Positions 1-13,357 of a DNA stretch of 64,000 nt are shown here, piece after piece. Source of the stretch: Gossypium raimondii (lineage: Eukaryota; Streptophyta; Magnoliopsida; Malvales; Malvaceae); NCBI RefSeq assembly GCF_025698545.1, contig NC_068567.1, forward strand, positions 2,976,001 to 3,040,000, read 5' to 3'. The notes under the pieces were generated by a model. The model worked only from the letters and a program-made list of their open reading frames with translations. It did no database searches and had not been told where the DNA came from. Position 1 is the first letter of the stretch. The number at the start of each line of letters is the position of its first letter. The position numbers and the translations under genes were made by a program.

Positions 1-60
1 TACACCTGGATCAACAGATATGGTAAGATCCATGCATATTTTTCACTATAGTGTTCCAAT
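1..60 (+). pseudogene. 3' end of P450 exon 1, gene stub at window edge
   Basis: The first 22 bases encode the end of exon 1 of the same P450 family found later (Y-T-W-I-N-R-Y), followed by the family's intron-1 donor, gtaagatccatgca. Similarity to the other copies fades after about base 60. The exon 2 sequence expected about 90 bases downstream is absent. The gene is therefore broken within intron 1, probably by the insertions that follow. The rest of exon 1 lies outside the window. Confidence 0.8.
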
Positions 61-573
61 ATAGTAGTAAATGAAAATTTGTAAGTAATTAAAAGTTGAC
101 TTGGTTACTAATAAAAGTTGTTTATTCAAAAGTGATGCAGTTACTTGATTATTAATAAAAAAAATTAGGATTATTTTAGTAATAAATAATGAACAATTGT
201 ATTTATTTTTAACAAATAAACATCTATTAAATAGTTATATTTTTATAAGTAGACATTAGAATTCGTATAGATAAGAGAGGAATTTCATTTTATATGCTAA
301 AACCCAAAAACAAAGCATTTATCCATTCTCCTTCATCTTCAAATATTCAAAGGTTGTTTTATCAAGAACTATTGCAGAAGTTTTTATAGAATATGATACT
401 TTTCCTAATGTTCAGTGTACTATTTTCATTAATATAAAAAAGTGGCGTTGGTTAATTTTTATAAGTTTATTTGTATTCTTACCCACCAGTTCTATTAAAT
501 AGTTATAACAAAATTGACCCGTCAAAAGTCTTTGCTTCATTCTCGTTACACGACAATGAGGAAAGAGAAACAG
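61..573. other. AT-rich spacer, no gene seen
   Basis: No open frame with recognisable motifs and no RNA gene was seen. The stretch separates the broken P450 intron from an LTR. Confidence 0.6.
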
Positions 574-3323
574 CTGTAACAGGTCAATTTTGACCTAGGC
601 CTAAAGACCCAAAACAAATGAAAATAACCCAAAAATTACAGCCCAAAGCCCAGTAAATTAAAATTTGTTTCAGCAAAAAAACCTAGCCCTAGCCGCATGC
701 ACACCTCTGCCAGGTGCGCCGCTCCAGCTCCTCACACGCCGCCGCCGCCCAAGGCTCGCCTACCACCGGTCGTCCACGCGTCTGACACCTGCGAAAATTA
801 AATATAATGGCAAAAAGGAAGCACACGAGCAATAATAATAGTTAACAGATAATAAAGAAGAAGAAATCATTTTGATTCGGCTATAAAAGCCCGAATCTCA
901 CCGTTGTTTTTTTTTACGAACACACATCAGTGAATCAAGAAATACAGAACTGAGATTCTAAAAGGTTGATAGAAATCTGATTATTTTCTTTAGTTTTTTC
1001 TGATTTCCGTTTCTTATCATCTATCATTTATTTATTTCATTTATTTATCTACGCATTTTTTACGAAATTTTTACAAAGAAAACGTGAAAATAAAAAGGGA
1101 AGAGGGGACTTACCGAGGAAGCGCCGGGATCCGGCTCACGGAGGGTTCTCCTCCTTTGCGACCGCCGGATCTAGAGGGTGCTGAGAATCTTCCTCTTTTC
1201 TTTTTTAAGGTTGAAGGGTTCAGCCCTCGGGGTATTCTAAGGCCGAGGTCTTTGACCTCTTTTTCTCCGTCGTCGGCCACCGGTCTTCATGGCTGCGGCG
1301 GCGGTGCACTGGAGGCTAAGAAACCCAAGGGTCGGTGTTTGAAAAAAAGGGAATGATTTTGAAACTAAAAAAGGAAAAAGAAAACAGAGGCAAGAATGAG
1401 AATTTTTCTTAAATGCACCAAATAAAAAGGCGCCATTTGAGGGGAAGACCTGCGCATTCTTACCCTAATGGGTAATTTGCGCGTTTGGTCCCTCCATTCG
1501 TCGCTGAGATGCAATCTGACCATTTTTTTTCTTTCGATTTGGCCCGCGAGTTTTGTCTCCGCTTCAAGCAGGTCCTCTGACTATGCGCGATCACTTGCCT
1601 TGAAATGCCGCGTCTAAGGGGTTTAGGATATTTTCTTCTTCGCTCCCTGATACTTTCAGCGCGTGGCGAATTGGTCCCTTTTTCCTCTTTGTTTTTTTAT
1701 ATTTATCCCTTTGTTTTATTATGATTTCAATTGCACCCTTGATCCTTTTAACACTATTTTTATATATTTTTAAACTGTCTTTTTTATTATTTAAGACTTT
1801 CTTTTATATATTTTATTTTAAACTATTTTAGATTAACTAGTATTTATCTCAAGTTTTTATTTTATTTATTTATTTATTTGGTTTAAATTTATATGTCATC
1901 ATCTTATATATTATTATATTAAAATATTTTAATATTCATAATTTCAAATTGTTGATACATTTTATAATATATATTTACGTACATACTTTTCATTTATTAT
2001 AAATATACTTTTTATATTTTATATTTCATATTTTTATGTATACATAGATATAGGCATAAATACATACATCTTAATTCATATATATGTATATATACGTACT
2101 TATACATACTTAAATATATTTTCATATTTCATAATTCTTATATACTTACATATATTTATACATATTTTACATCATATACATACTTATATATATTCTTTAT
2201 ATTCTTAAAAATACTTTTTGTATATTTCACATATTTTATAATTCACATACATATATTTTATATTATTACAATTTGTAAATATATATAAACACATATTTAC
2301 ATTTTATTTTATAATACTTACCGATTTTTTATATATGTATATATTTATCTATGTTTTCATACTCTATAATTTATATGCATTTCTTATTTTTATGGCTTAA
2401 AATTATACATGCATATACATTTTACATAATTGTATTTATTGTCATCATTGTTATTTGGTGTTTGTTTATTTATTCATGTACACTTGTGCTTTTCTAAAAT
2501 GTTAGTTCTATTTATTTATTTGTTTGCTTTGTTTATGTAATCGCCTCGTCATTTCATTTTGCCTATTGTATTGTTGTTACTCACTTTACTTTGCTTACCT
2601 TGTCGTATTCGTTATTGTTTTGTCAAGCATTAACACCAAACATCAAAAGGAAAGTTTTTCTAAATAAGGCAATATTTCGCGTTTGGAAAATCGAGAAAAC
2701 GTGCCCTAACGTGCTGGGTTTCGATTTCTCGTTCGACCAAATAGCCAAATATCCTTTTTAAACTTTTAAATAAGGCAATATTTCGCGTTTGGAAAATCGA
2801 GAAAACGTGCCCTAACGTGCTGGGTTTCGATTTCTCGTTCGACTAAATAGCCAAATATCCTCTTAAAGCTTCAAAGTATGGTTTCATTAAACTATAAGGT
2901 GATCTTGGTTTCGATGGTTTAGAGTATCGTGTCCTAACGTGCTGGATGTGATATTCCTTCGGAACAAGAGAATCTTATATTTCAATTCACGTTATCAGAG
3001 TTTCTTTTAAGGATTGTATTTTTAAAACTCTTCAAATTTTTAATTTTCGACACTAAGACACTAATTAATCAACTATGTACCAATTTTGGGCGTATCGAGG
3101 GTGCTAATCCTTCCTCGTGCGTAACCGATTCCGAACCCTTTTTTTGAATTTTGTAGACCAAAATCTTTGTTTTAATAAAAATTAAATCGTTTATTAAAAA
3201 CAACCACTTTTCGAGGTGACCCGATCACACCTCATCAAAAAAGATTGGTGGCGACTCCCGTTTTCATTCTATTTTCAAAATCTAAGTCGACCCCGTTTTC
3301 ATAAAAAAAAAATGGTGTCAACA
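574..3323 (+). mobile_element. Gypsy-type solo LTR (about 2.75 kb)
   Basis: The stretch begins TGTAACAGG and ends GTGTCAACA, so it has TG...CA termini. It has a GC-rich proline/arginine-like leader around 680-780 and 1090-1340, and a long AT-rich middle at 1740-2450. Its end region contains gaggtgacccgatcacacct and ggtggcgactccc, wording I know from the 3' ends of cotton and other dicot Gypsy LTRs. No gag or pol follows, so it is a solo or truncated LTR. The five bases before (acagc) and after (atcaa) do not match, so no target-site duplication survives. A related, 5'-truncated copy lies at 15255-16981. A 90-codon open frame at 1084-1356 starts at GTG, looks like LTR leader sequence and is not called a gene. 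Confidence 0.7.
2662..2873 (+). repeat. 106-bp tandem duplication inside the LTR
   Basis: Two nearly identical 106-bp units (2662-2767, 2768-2873) start aaataaggcaatatttcgcg and contain cgtgccctaacgtgctgggt. They differ at only a few bases. A third, diverged version of the phrase 'cctaacgtgctgg' follows near 2932. Confidence 0.85.
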
Positions 3324-6300
3324 ATCAATAATAAAAATTGGTATAATTAGAAAATAATATCTATTTGTTCTCACACTAACTTTTAATATTTATATATTAT
3401 TTTATAAAGAATTATTATAAAAAAATCTTTTAAAAATTGATATTTTTATAATACATCACTCAATGTTGAATACATTTCATTAATAAACAATAATTAGCTT
3501 AATTATTAAGAGTTGAATTAACTATTTTTAATGAAGCATTCTCTCTAAAATCTCCATCCTCACCACTATTCTTACCTAATTCACCTTCAAGTTTTAAAAT
3601 CAATGTTCTATCATGTTTTGATTTTCTTTTAAATTTATTTAAAATTCCTTTTAAAAATCTCAAATATAATCAATAACTATTGAGTACAATGGTAAAATAT
3701 ATTGTATTTCACACTTTTAAGAAAATAATGTACGTTCAAACATGAAAAATAACATAATTAAATAGGATAATCTCGAATCTTGAAAATGAACCGTAAAACG
3801 ATTTGTTCAATTCAAAATTTAGAATGATAGAATTTTAATAGAAAATTTAACCTAAATTTTGATATAATGTTTTGAGAGGAAGAAAGAAGATGAGACAAGA
3901 ATTACAAACTTCATCAAGCCACTCATTTTTCTGCTCTTGCTTCTGAATTACAGCCTGATGTTCCTTTAGTAATTATATCATGTTTGATGCTATTTTGTCC
4001 TTTTTACTTGTAAATTAGAAGAGATGCTCCCAATTATTCATTCATCCTCTCATATTCAACTGCTTATTGTAAACTTTATTTAAAGGAACAATGATTTATC
4101 TAATCTCCATGAAATTTCTGTCACTATTTTTTTATTTTTTATTTCTAGCCATTGTTGACTAACTGCACTTGTTAGTGGTGGAGCGGGTGCCGGGTACTGT
4201 ACTTAAAATGGAAATTTTTTTATTTTACACCTTTTATAATTTATAAAATTTTAAATTAATAATAATAAAATTATATTTTGACTCCTCTAAAACTGATAAA
4301 AATTTAATTTGATCTTTCAAAATTATAAAATATAAACTATTAAAATAATGAAATTACATATTTTATATTACATAAACTATTAAAATTTAAAATATATTTC
4401 GAATATTTTGATATAATTAAAAATATTTGTTTAAACTATCCTTTTAAAATATATTTAATATTTTAATATATAAAAAATCCGTATTAAAATTTTAAAATAT
4501 TTAAATAATCACGTTTTATATATATTGAAACACGTTTGAATTATATTTTAAATTATTACGTGAACAAGCTATATTCTATAAAATGCTTTTAAACAAATTA
4601 CACTTTTGGTCCTTTATTTTTGAAAATTTGTAGTTATGTCACCTAACTTGAGATTTTTATCACCGAAATTTGAATTAGAATTTCTTGGTTCAGTACTTAA
4701 AATTTTCTAGATGTTCAACAGATTTGATAATGGAATATATTTATTCCAACTTTACATTTAAAGAATATAAATATAATAAAGTAAAAGTTGATATATAATC
4801 TTAATTTTGGATAGACTATTTTCAAACTTAATGCCACCAACAACTCCTAGAAAGAGTATCCACTAATAACAATAAACTTACATGAGTGAGGGATTTCTTT
4901 TTGAAAGTTTGTAGTTATGTCACCTAACTTGAGATTTTTCCAACTTTAAAATTAAAGAATATAACTATAAATAGACTAATTTCAAACTTAACGCTACCAA
5001 CAACTCCTAGAAAGAGTACTATCCACTAATTATAGCAATAAACTTACAGGAGTGAGGATTTATTGAAACAATCAGCAACCAATTTTGACTCTTTTTACCA
5101 ATTATTTTATATATTTATTTGTATTTTGAAGTTAACTTTAAAATATTCTATATAAAATGAATTTAATAACAGTAAATGGACTTTTACGTTTACGAAATTT
5201 GACCAAATGGAAACGTTTCAATGTGACAGACTATATGGAATCCAAATTATAGCTGATGAAATGTTATTTCTTTTAATTATTAAAAACATTATAATTAAGA
5301 GATATGATTATTTTAATAAATAGTTATAATTATTATTAAAAATTTCACTATTTAAATAGTATTATGAATATCTTATTAAGTGGATATCCATCAAGATCCA
5401 TATAAGTCTTTGATGTACTTTCAATTCTAATAGTCATTAGAAGTAGGTTTTGCAAATATTCTGATTGATCAATAAATTACGCTCATTCTCATTCTCCTTG
5501 TTCTTTATTCTTTGTCTTTTATTTTTTAACACGTTATCATAACGATTCTCTTTTAATTGTTTTTCTCCATAAGTCACAAAAATATCCAAAATTTTATTGT
5601 TGTCAATTGCCTCCTAGAGCTGCTACGCGCACTATGGGTAATCATTAGAGCCTTTAAACAATTAGGTACACATAAATCTCTAAAATTTTTTTATGTCCTT
5701 TTATGCAAAGAAATTTATATATTTCTTACGTGGTATGTTTTTCTCCTTTATTTATTGATTTTTGGAAAAATTATTTTACAAAAAAAAAGTATTATTACTT
5801 TAAGGTTTCTTTTAAACTAAGATTCGCATAATATTTAGATGTTTAAAGATTTGATTATTGAATTCTGTCATTAAATATTCTTGTAATATGATTAAAATTA
5901 TAGTGGAAAGTGTTATTAACCTACCATAGTTGATCTATTGAGTCTTACTAACTTTCTAATGTTGAATGATTGTATTATATATTTTAAATTGAATTTATAA
6001 ATATTTGATTAGAAGCTTCAAAAGATTTTATAACATATATATGGTTTTGAAATTGATACAATGTGTATCAAATAACTTTCAAGTATTGTACACTAAAATT
6101 TTGATTTTGTTTATTAAATGATTTTTTACTATTAGATTATAAATGTTATTACGAAAACAAAATTGTTTTACTACTTGTAATATTGCTCGTGATAATAGCC
6201 AAGGTGATACAATGATGTTAAAGAATCTCGGTATATTTTATTATAATTTATTTATTATGCCATGTTTATTATAATTGGAGACTAATCACGACAACATGAA

Positions 6301-7173
6301 TAGATAGATTTTGATTTAAAATCCACGCATGTTTTGCAATGGTGATTATGAAATAAAGAATCAATGGAGGCGTTTAGAAGTATGCCCCACTAGATTTGTT
6401 GCATTCCTTGAAGTGAATGCAAACATAAAGAAAATAAAAGATATAATCATGGATCACTAAAAGTGGGAACATAGTAATAAATAAGAGAACAATGAGAGTT
6501 CTCCAGATAACTCTTCAAAGGGTAAATATAACTTATGTTATCAATGTGATATGAAATATTATTGGCCACATATGTGGCGTATCCCAAATATTTTGTTTCA
6601 TTAATATTTTTGAGGAAGGATATGAGAATGTAGAAATGAATTATGTTATTACAGATATAAAATATTTATCTTATTTGGTCTGAAACAAACAAATATTATT
6701 CAAATATTTGGTAGTACAAAATTAGTCGACAACCCGTAAGAGCTAATATATTAATATCATCCCCAATGGTTAATCCATTGGTTTTAAAAACTATTCATTG
6801 TAATGGATCTCATATTGAGATTGTAAATGAGGAAAAATTATATTTCATACGAATCACTATTGCTATAAATATCTATTTTAAAAAGATAAAAAGGGAAGGA
6901 TTGAGTTATTAATTAATCTTGTTATTAAATTGAATTTATTATGACTATCTTTGTGATCTTCTTTTGTCATCATCCCCATTAAGGGTTGAAAGCAAAATAT
7001 TTAAGTGTGAAAGATCTACTTATAAGCAATAGAATATGATAATTCTATCTAAAGCTTGTTATGGTTGGATGCACTTGAAGTTGCAAGTTTTTTAAAACAA
7101 TGAGTATAACTCTATAGTATTCAGAATAAGATCTTAATTAAAATTACGTGGAAAAATATTACTGATGAGAAAT
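3324..7173 (+). repeat. Segmental repeat block D, copy 1
   Basis: This block aligns collinearly with 21159-24915. Shared markers include atcaataataaaaattgg at the start, the caccactattctta segment, the 'tagttatgtcacctaacttgag' segment and the copia remnant described separately. Both copies end at actgatgagaaa. In copy 2 the block leads into the promoter of the P450 gene at 25375. Here it is followed by an LTR instead. No host gene was seen. Confidence 0.85.
4617..5090 (+). repeat. Local partial tandem duplication within block D copy 1
   Basis: The phrase gtagttatgtcacctaactt occurs near 4630 and again near 4912. Each is followed by a caacaactcctagaaagagt segment and an aacaataaacttaca segment. 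Block D copy 2 (22635-22985) has only one of each, so this duplication is private to copy 1. Confidence 0.75.
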
Positions 7174-7300
7174 TGCAAGAGAGAAAACTTATGTATGAAA
7201 AAGTCATTGGTTATGTACCTGTTGTACACCTGGAAAATAAAATCCACTCTTAAAGCTTGCTATTTATAGATTTTGATTGGATTCAAAGTCTACTACTGAA
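5360..7300 (+). pseudogene. Degenerate Ty1-Copia remnant
   Basis: LTR-like sequence (gtggatatccatcaagatcc, then ctcattctcattctccttg) runs into ttaacacgttatcataacg, a leader I associate with plant Copia elements. Farther down, near 6530-6585, the bases read C-Y-Q-C-D-M-K-Y-Y-W-P-H, a decayed CCHC zinc knuckle of Gag. Stops interrupt every frame. The second copy (23040-24915) has the same layout. The P450 copy at 63158 lacks this insertion at the equivalent place. Confidence 0.65.
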
Positions 7301-7505
7301 GTTTAATTTGTTTACCTCTTGATCAAATCGTCAAGACTCAACGCAAAAAAAAAAAAAAAAAAAAACAAGTACATCTTAAAATATTAAATCAACTTGATAT
7401 ATGGTTTAAAGATTTGAGATGGTCTTCTTTTTAAGTTTTAATTACATGGGTTACATATTGTTTTCGGTATCTTATTTGTTCATGAAAATGAATATTAACT
7501 GATTT
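7301..7505. other. Spacer with a 21-base poly(A) run
   Basis: The poly(A) run is at 7345-7365. No gene was recognised. Confidence 0.6.
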
Positions 7506-9775
7506 TGTAACACCCAAAACTCGGCCCTGAAGTTTTGACCAAATTCTGGAGGTTACATTGCCACTCGAAGTGGCGAAAGTAAAAACTCTAATTTAAACAT
7601 TGAAAATTCTTTTCGAAACCATTTTGATGACTAATTATAGAAAGTTAGATAAAAACTTAGTTATATTTTGGAAACAATGTTTACTTGGCGACAACGACTA
7701 AGTCAGGAATAAACCAAATTGGTTTTCCTTGAACAGTTTCAAAAGCATCAAATTTTATCAATCACAAACCAAAATTCAAAACTGGAAACACATAATTTAA
7801 CGAACAATCCAATTACAAAACCCATACCACATTTTATAAACTCCCTTACAAATCAACTGAAAATAATAAATTGAATTTAAGAAATATTGTTAAAACAAAC
7901 CAAACTTTTTAAGTATCCGAGGCCTCCAATATGCCGAGTCCAACCTCCAAGCTCCAAGTTAACCTAAAAGAGAGGAAACTAAGGGGATGAGTTATACGAG
8001 CTCAGTGTGAGACTGGAAGAGTGGTGAAGGCAAAAGACCGTATACCAAAATGGATATCTTAAAAGAAATCTTGCAGACTAAGTGTGAAAGTCTAGTGTGA
8101 AAGTCTCGATCCGGTACTCAGACATATAAACAATGTCATTGCCAAACATAACATAAAGATAATATACTTAACACACTAATTACTTAATCATGTCGGACTA
8201 CTTAAATTATTTCAAGGATGTGCTATTATCCTTGCAAACAGACTTATACTCAAATATGAAAATGTATGCAGCAAACTAAACTCACCCAACCAACTGAACA
8301 TCACTTCGTCCACCCTGCACACCACACAAGACTATAATAATCCTATCTACCCAGCACACTACATAGGACCATGATAGGTCCATCCACCCTACACATCACA
8401 AATGTGGAACTAAGCCACTAGAATTCAAATGTGCAGCTGAGCTGACATATGTATAAAATCATGCAGTAACCCGCTAGACAAAAAATATTGCAGTTGAACT
8501 GCCAAATCAGTCTTTCTTCTCTTCACAACCAAAATCCTAGATTTTTATGCAAATGGATGAATGCACACAATTCGCTAACAGACTCATCGAAATAGAGACA
8601 TATTTTCGGTTGAATACATTTAGAATCAATTATACTTATATTCATTCACTAGGTAATATTTCAAATCCATTTATCACATCATATTAATGCATAAATAAAC
8701 AATTAACTTTAATCCTATAATTGCAAATACACACACAAGTTTGAGCTGAAACAAAGTCCCAACACACTTACAGAGACCTTAACAAACGTTGGGCTACACA
8801 GAAACTAAAGCGAGTCAATTTACAGAAAAGGACAAAAATTTGTGAAACAGAGCCATACAGCCGTGTGGAGGAGTTCAGACCGTATGAGGGGTCTACAAGG
8901 CCGTATGAAAGAGGGACACGACAGTGTGTTGGAGACACATGCCTGTGTGATAGGGTTACATGGTCGTGTGAATAACCCGTGTAACTCACTGTGCATTTGT
9001 GTAAAATTTAGCAAAATTTGAGAAGCAAAACAGACACAGTTGTATGGCCAACTCAAATGCCCGTCTGGCTAAGAAACACGACTGCGTGTCCAAGGCATAC
9101 GCTCATGTAGAAAATAATTAAATCCCCAAACATAGCCACACGATCGTTTGGCACACCCCAATTCGTATGACAAAAAATTACCCTAATTTCGTAGTGACAC
9201 ACGGCCGTGTGGACCGCCCGTGTGGCTACCCATGTGGTCACAAAACCACACCGAAATAGGCTGAAAATTGTGAATTTGCAATAGCAAAACAATCCTTAAT
9301 CACTAATAGTTTAGAAACATACCTTAAATTGGGACTCCGGTCACCAATAACTGATTGTTTCGCCTCCACAAAACTGTTCTAGAACTCAATTACAATTACC
9401 CACAAAATATTTTAAAACCTCAGTCAACAATATTAAAGAATCAAGAAAATCAAACTAAAATTTAAAAGGAGTACTTACACATTTCAGCACTAAAACTAAT
9501 GAACATGCAAATCTCCTAACAAAGCAACCGAAACCAAGGCCCCAATGAACCGCCAAAATAGCGCAAAACTAGCAAACCTTAATAACCTAATGGTGACAAG
9601 AGAAACTAAAGAACTAGAGAATAAAGGCACCACAAAAACTCAATGGCCAAAAAGAATCAAAAATTGAAACTGGAAATGAAATAGAGGAAAAACAACGTGT
9701 GAGAGAAAAGAGAAAAATAAATAAAATCAACGAACCCACCTTATATGTGAAGGAATAAGGAAAGGACACCACGCT
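7506..9775 (-). mobile_element. Gypsy-type LTR fragment, inverted relative to the 58 kb LTR
   Basis: The stretch starts tgtaacacccaaaactcgg. This is the reverse complement of the end of the LTR at 57993-60522 (gggttttagggtgttaca). The segment at 8290-8400 (caccctgcacaccacac and variants) mirrors 59600-59720. A palindrome cluster lies at 8860-9245. The far end is lost: at about 9776 the sequence changes abruptly into a Copia reverse-transcriptase frame without a matching TGTTACA terminus. Short minus-strand frames in this stretch have no known domains and are not called genes. Confidence 0.7.
8860..9245. repeat. Cluster of cacacggNcgtgtg palindromes
   Basis: Repeated, partly decayed copies of a 14-bp palindrome occur here, for example cacacggccgtgtg at 9198-9211. 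Related clusters occur in the LTRs at 37.9, 53.1 and 58.8 kb. Confidence 0.8.
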
Positions 9776-10920
9776 GATACTATCCTTATATGTTGACGAT
9801 CTATTAGAAATTGGCATTAGTGGAAACCTGCTAGTTGAGTTCAAGAAACAAATGCGAGCTGAATTTGAAATGTTTGATCTTGGAGACATGACTTATTTTC
9901 TTGGTCTAAAACTATTTCAGTCAGATCAAGGTATCTTCATCAATCAAAAGAGCTTTGCCTTGAAGATATTGAACTGATTTTGTATGGAAAATTGAAAGCC
10001 AGCAGGGACTCCCATTGCTCAAGGTAAAAAACTCCCAAGCCATGGTTAATTTGAAATAGTTGATGAAGGCAATTATAGGAGCCTTATAGGATGTTTACTT
10101 TATTTGATAGCATCGTGGCCAGATATTATCTTTTCTGTCAGTCTTTTTTCAAGATTTATGCATTGTTGTAATGTGATCCATTTTAAAGTTACGAAGAGGG
10201 TTCTAAGGTATGTCAAAGGAACTTTGAGTTATGGAGTTGAATATGTGAAGGAAAAGGAGCTAAAGTTGGCTGGTTTCACAAACAGTGATTGGGCTGGTTC
10301 TGTCGAACATATATATGAAGAGCACTTCAGGGTACTTCTTCACTTTGAGATCAAGTGTATTCATTTAGAGCTCAAGGAAGCAAGAAATTGTTGCACAATC
10401 AGAGTACATCACAATAACTGCAGCAGCAAGCCAAACACTTTGGCTAAGAAAGTTAATGTCTGATTTAAATCTTAAGTAAGTTGAAGCAACAGAGATATAT
10501 TGTGACAATCAATCTGCTATTGCAATTTGAAAGAACCCTATCTTCCATGACAAGGCAAAACACTTCAAGATAAAATACCACTTTATTAGAGAAGTCGAGC
10601 AATAAAATGAAGTGAAGCTTGTTCATTGCAGTTCAGATATTCAACTTGCTGATATTCTCACAAAACCTCTTGAAAAGTTGAGGTTCGAGAGGCTAAGACA
10701 TGATATTGGAGTTTGCGGCATTATTGCCAAGGAAGAGTGTTGTGAAGTGGCGATTCATACAGTGGCGAACTCAACATGCAAAGGCACGAGCTCAAACAAG
10801 TTTGTGAGCTCTACACTTCCGAGCTCATCCAAAGTTGTGGGCTTACCTAAAGATGCGAGCTCAACTCAAGTTGCGAGCATGTCAAAGTGTGAGCTGTTAA
10901 GTTTTTTGGTGAAACCCTAG
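9776..10920 (+). pseudogene. Copia pol fragment (end of RT plus RNase H)
   Basis: The frame opening near 9780 carries the reverse-transcriptase catalytic motif L-Y-V-D-D-L-L. It is followed by the typical F-D-L-G-D-M-T-Y-F-L-G-L segment and then stops (tga at about 9975). At 10104-10463 the frame gives A-S-W-P-D-I-I-F-S-V-S-L-F-S-R-F-M-H and a V-K-G-T-L-S-Y-G-V segment typical of the RT/RNase H junction. At 10612-10730 it gives V-H-C-S-S-D-I-Q-L-A-D-I-L-T-K-P-L, the end of Copia RNase H. Gag, protease, integrase and most of RT are missing. Frameshifts and stops make it non-functional. Both ends are truncated. Confidence 0.85.
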
Positions 10921-11297
10921 TTAAAGTGCGAGCAGGGTTCACATATCTTGATATCAATGTTTTTTTTCTTTAGTCTACTTATTTGAGTTTACTTGTCAAA
11001 GCAAATAGAGTTAGTATTGATTTTATGTTTTTAAGTATTGATTTGTTAACTTATTATTGTAATTCATGTGAACTGAAAGATGACAAATTTATGCTCTCTC
11101 AACTTCTCAAAACACCAGCAGCATCCCTGTCATCATTTTAATATCTTTATAAATTTTAAATGATTAAATAAAATTTTTATCAATTTTGAGATCAAAGTAC
11201 AATTTTACCCTTATTAATTTAAAATTTTATAAATTATTTCACATTAGATTACCATTTACATCCTTTGTTCAGTTTGGCTATAAAACTAAAGGCACAT
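10921..11297 (+). other. Spacer upstream of P450 copy 1, with TATA-like site
   Basis: No gene was seen. A TATAAAA motif lies at 11279-11285. If it were used, transcription would start downstream of the ATG at 11298, and the first usable ATG would be 11337, which is homologous to Met5 of the intact copies. Confidence 0.4.
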
Positions 11298-13357
11298 ATG
11301 GATTCAGTGGTAAGAGAAGAAAAAAAGAGTGACTTGATGGAGCTTGTAATTCTTGTCCCATGTTGTTTCTTCCTCGTAGCTTTAATAAAGTTCCTTTATG
11401 ATTACCTGTGGGTACCTCTCCGTATACAGCATATGATGAATTCACAGGGAATCAAAGGACCTCCTTACAGATTCATCCATGGAAACAGCAAGGAAGTTGC
11501 CAGAATGGAACAAGAAGCATTAAGCAAACGTGTGGCCTTAACAGATGATATATTTCCCAAAGTACTGCCACATTTTTACGCCTGGATCAACAGATATGGT
11601 AAGATCCATGCATGTTTTCTCATTATGATTTATAACTTGTAGTTCTAAGAAAAGATTGACCTTTTTCTTTTCAAGTGATTAGGGAGGAATTTTGTTTATT
11701 GGAACGGTGCGCGACCTGAATTGGTGATTTCAGAGCCTGAATTAATCAAAGAGGTTCTGCAAACTAGCGAAAAAAAAATTCAAGAAAAGAGCCTTTCAGA
11801 TATTGGTAGGGAGTTCCTGGGGAATGGGCTTCTATTCATTGCGGGGGAAAAATGGGCAAACCATCGAAAGCTAGCCAATCACGCTTTCCATGGGGAAAGC
11901 CTTAAGGTAAATCCTCCAGTGTGATTAATTGACAAGAATTATACAGACTACAGAATTTTGTATTGTTGGCTAACAACCAGTTTATAGTCGAAGTTGAAAG
12001 TATTCGTAGAAAAGTATTTTTTTAACCTCAATAGTAAGCAAAGTCTAAATAGTATGTGGCAACTACTTATATATTGAAGGATTGTTTGGGCAGAACATGA
12101 CTCCAGCAATAATTGCTAGTGTTGAAACAATGCTAGAAAAGTGGAAAGGTCAAGAAGGCAGAGAGATTGAAGTGTTGAAAGAATTTAGGTTATTGACTTC
12201 AGAAGTGATTTCCAGAACAGCTTTTGGTAGCAGTTACTTAGAAGGGAGAAGATTTTGCCATGTTACAGAAGTTGACAATAATTATGAGTCGAAATCTTTT
12301 AAGACTAGAATTCCTTTGATCAGGTATCTTCCCTATAAGCTTAATTAATCCCAACTTTTACCTTGATTTCAGCTAGCTTTTGAATGCAACTTTTGGACTT
12401 TCATTCCCCATGGATTTGGTTTTCTCCTTACATATAGCTGACCATTGTTTGCTTTTGCAGCAAGTTGTGGAAATCTGCTGATTTGCTAGAGTCTGAAAAA
12501 CTTTCAAAAGAAATAAAAGATCGTGTGATGAAGATTGTTAAGAAAAGAGAAGACGAAGCTGTGAATGGAGAAGTCAATAGCTTTGGCAATGATTTTCTTG
12601 GATTACTTGTAAATGCCTATCATGATTCGGACGAGAAAACAGGTTTTCATTGAAGACTTGTTAGCTGAATGCAAAACATTCTATTTTTCTGGACAAGAAA
12701 CTGTTAATTCCTTACTTTCATGGATAGTCTTGCATTTGGCAATCCACGGAGATTGGCAAGAAAAAGCGAGAAGAGAGGTGATTGACATATTTGGTAACCA
12801 AAATCCGCATCTCGAAGGCGTCGCCAAACTCAAAATAGTAAGAAAACTATCTAACTGGGAATTCAAATAGCCATCAACATGATGTAATCTAACATATTTT
12901 TCTATTTTCCAAACAGACGACCATGATCATCAATGAAACTCTAAGATTGTATGGTCCATCAAATGGCCTGGCAAGAGCAGTTACAAGAGATGTTCAGTTG
13001 GAAAAGCTACTCTTGCCTGCTAATATAAATATTCTGCCTTTATATATTGGAGTTCACCGTGACCCTCACTTTTGGGGAGATGATGTGCATCATTTTAAAC
13101 CCGAGAGATTCGCTGAAGGGATTGCCAAAGCTACCAATTACACCGCGGCTGCATTTCTTCCCTTCGGGTTGGGACCTCGATCTTGTGTTGGTATGACATT
13201 TGCAACAATAGAAACCAAGATTGTTCTCTCCATGATTCTACAACGTTACACCATTACCCTCTCCCCTGCCTATATCCACTCTCCGATATCTATTCTCAGC
13301 ATTAGACCACAACATGAAATTCAGGTGATACTTGAACCACTGCATCATAATGCTTGA
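11298..13357 (+). pseudogene. Cytochrome P450 (CYP749A-like) copy 1, frameshifted
   Basis: Five exons can be placed by comparison with the intact copies: 11298-11598, 11683-11906, 12094-12323, 12461-12837 and 12917-13357, with GT-AG introns. Exon 1 has the hydrophobic anchor and G-I-K-G-P-P-Y-R-F. Exon 5 has E-T-L-R, P-E-R-F and the heme loop P-F-G-L-G-P-R-S-C-V-G. Exon 3 has three single-base losses that shift and then restore the frame, replacing about 18 residues. Exon 4 has a net 2-base loss near 12634-12655 that brings a TGA at 12651-12653, before the I-helix S-G-Q-E-T, so a full P450 cannot be made. The start codon is ambiguous: the homologue of the family ATG is lost, leaving 11298 (13 extra residues) or 11337. 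A sequencing error could mimic the exon 4 lesion, but two separate deletions are involved. Confidence 0.85.
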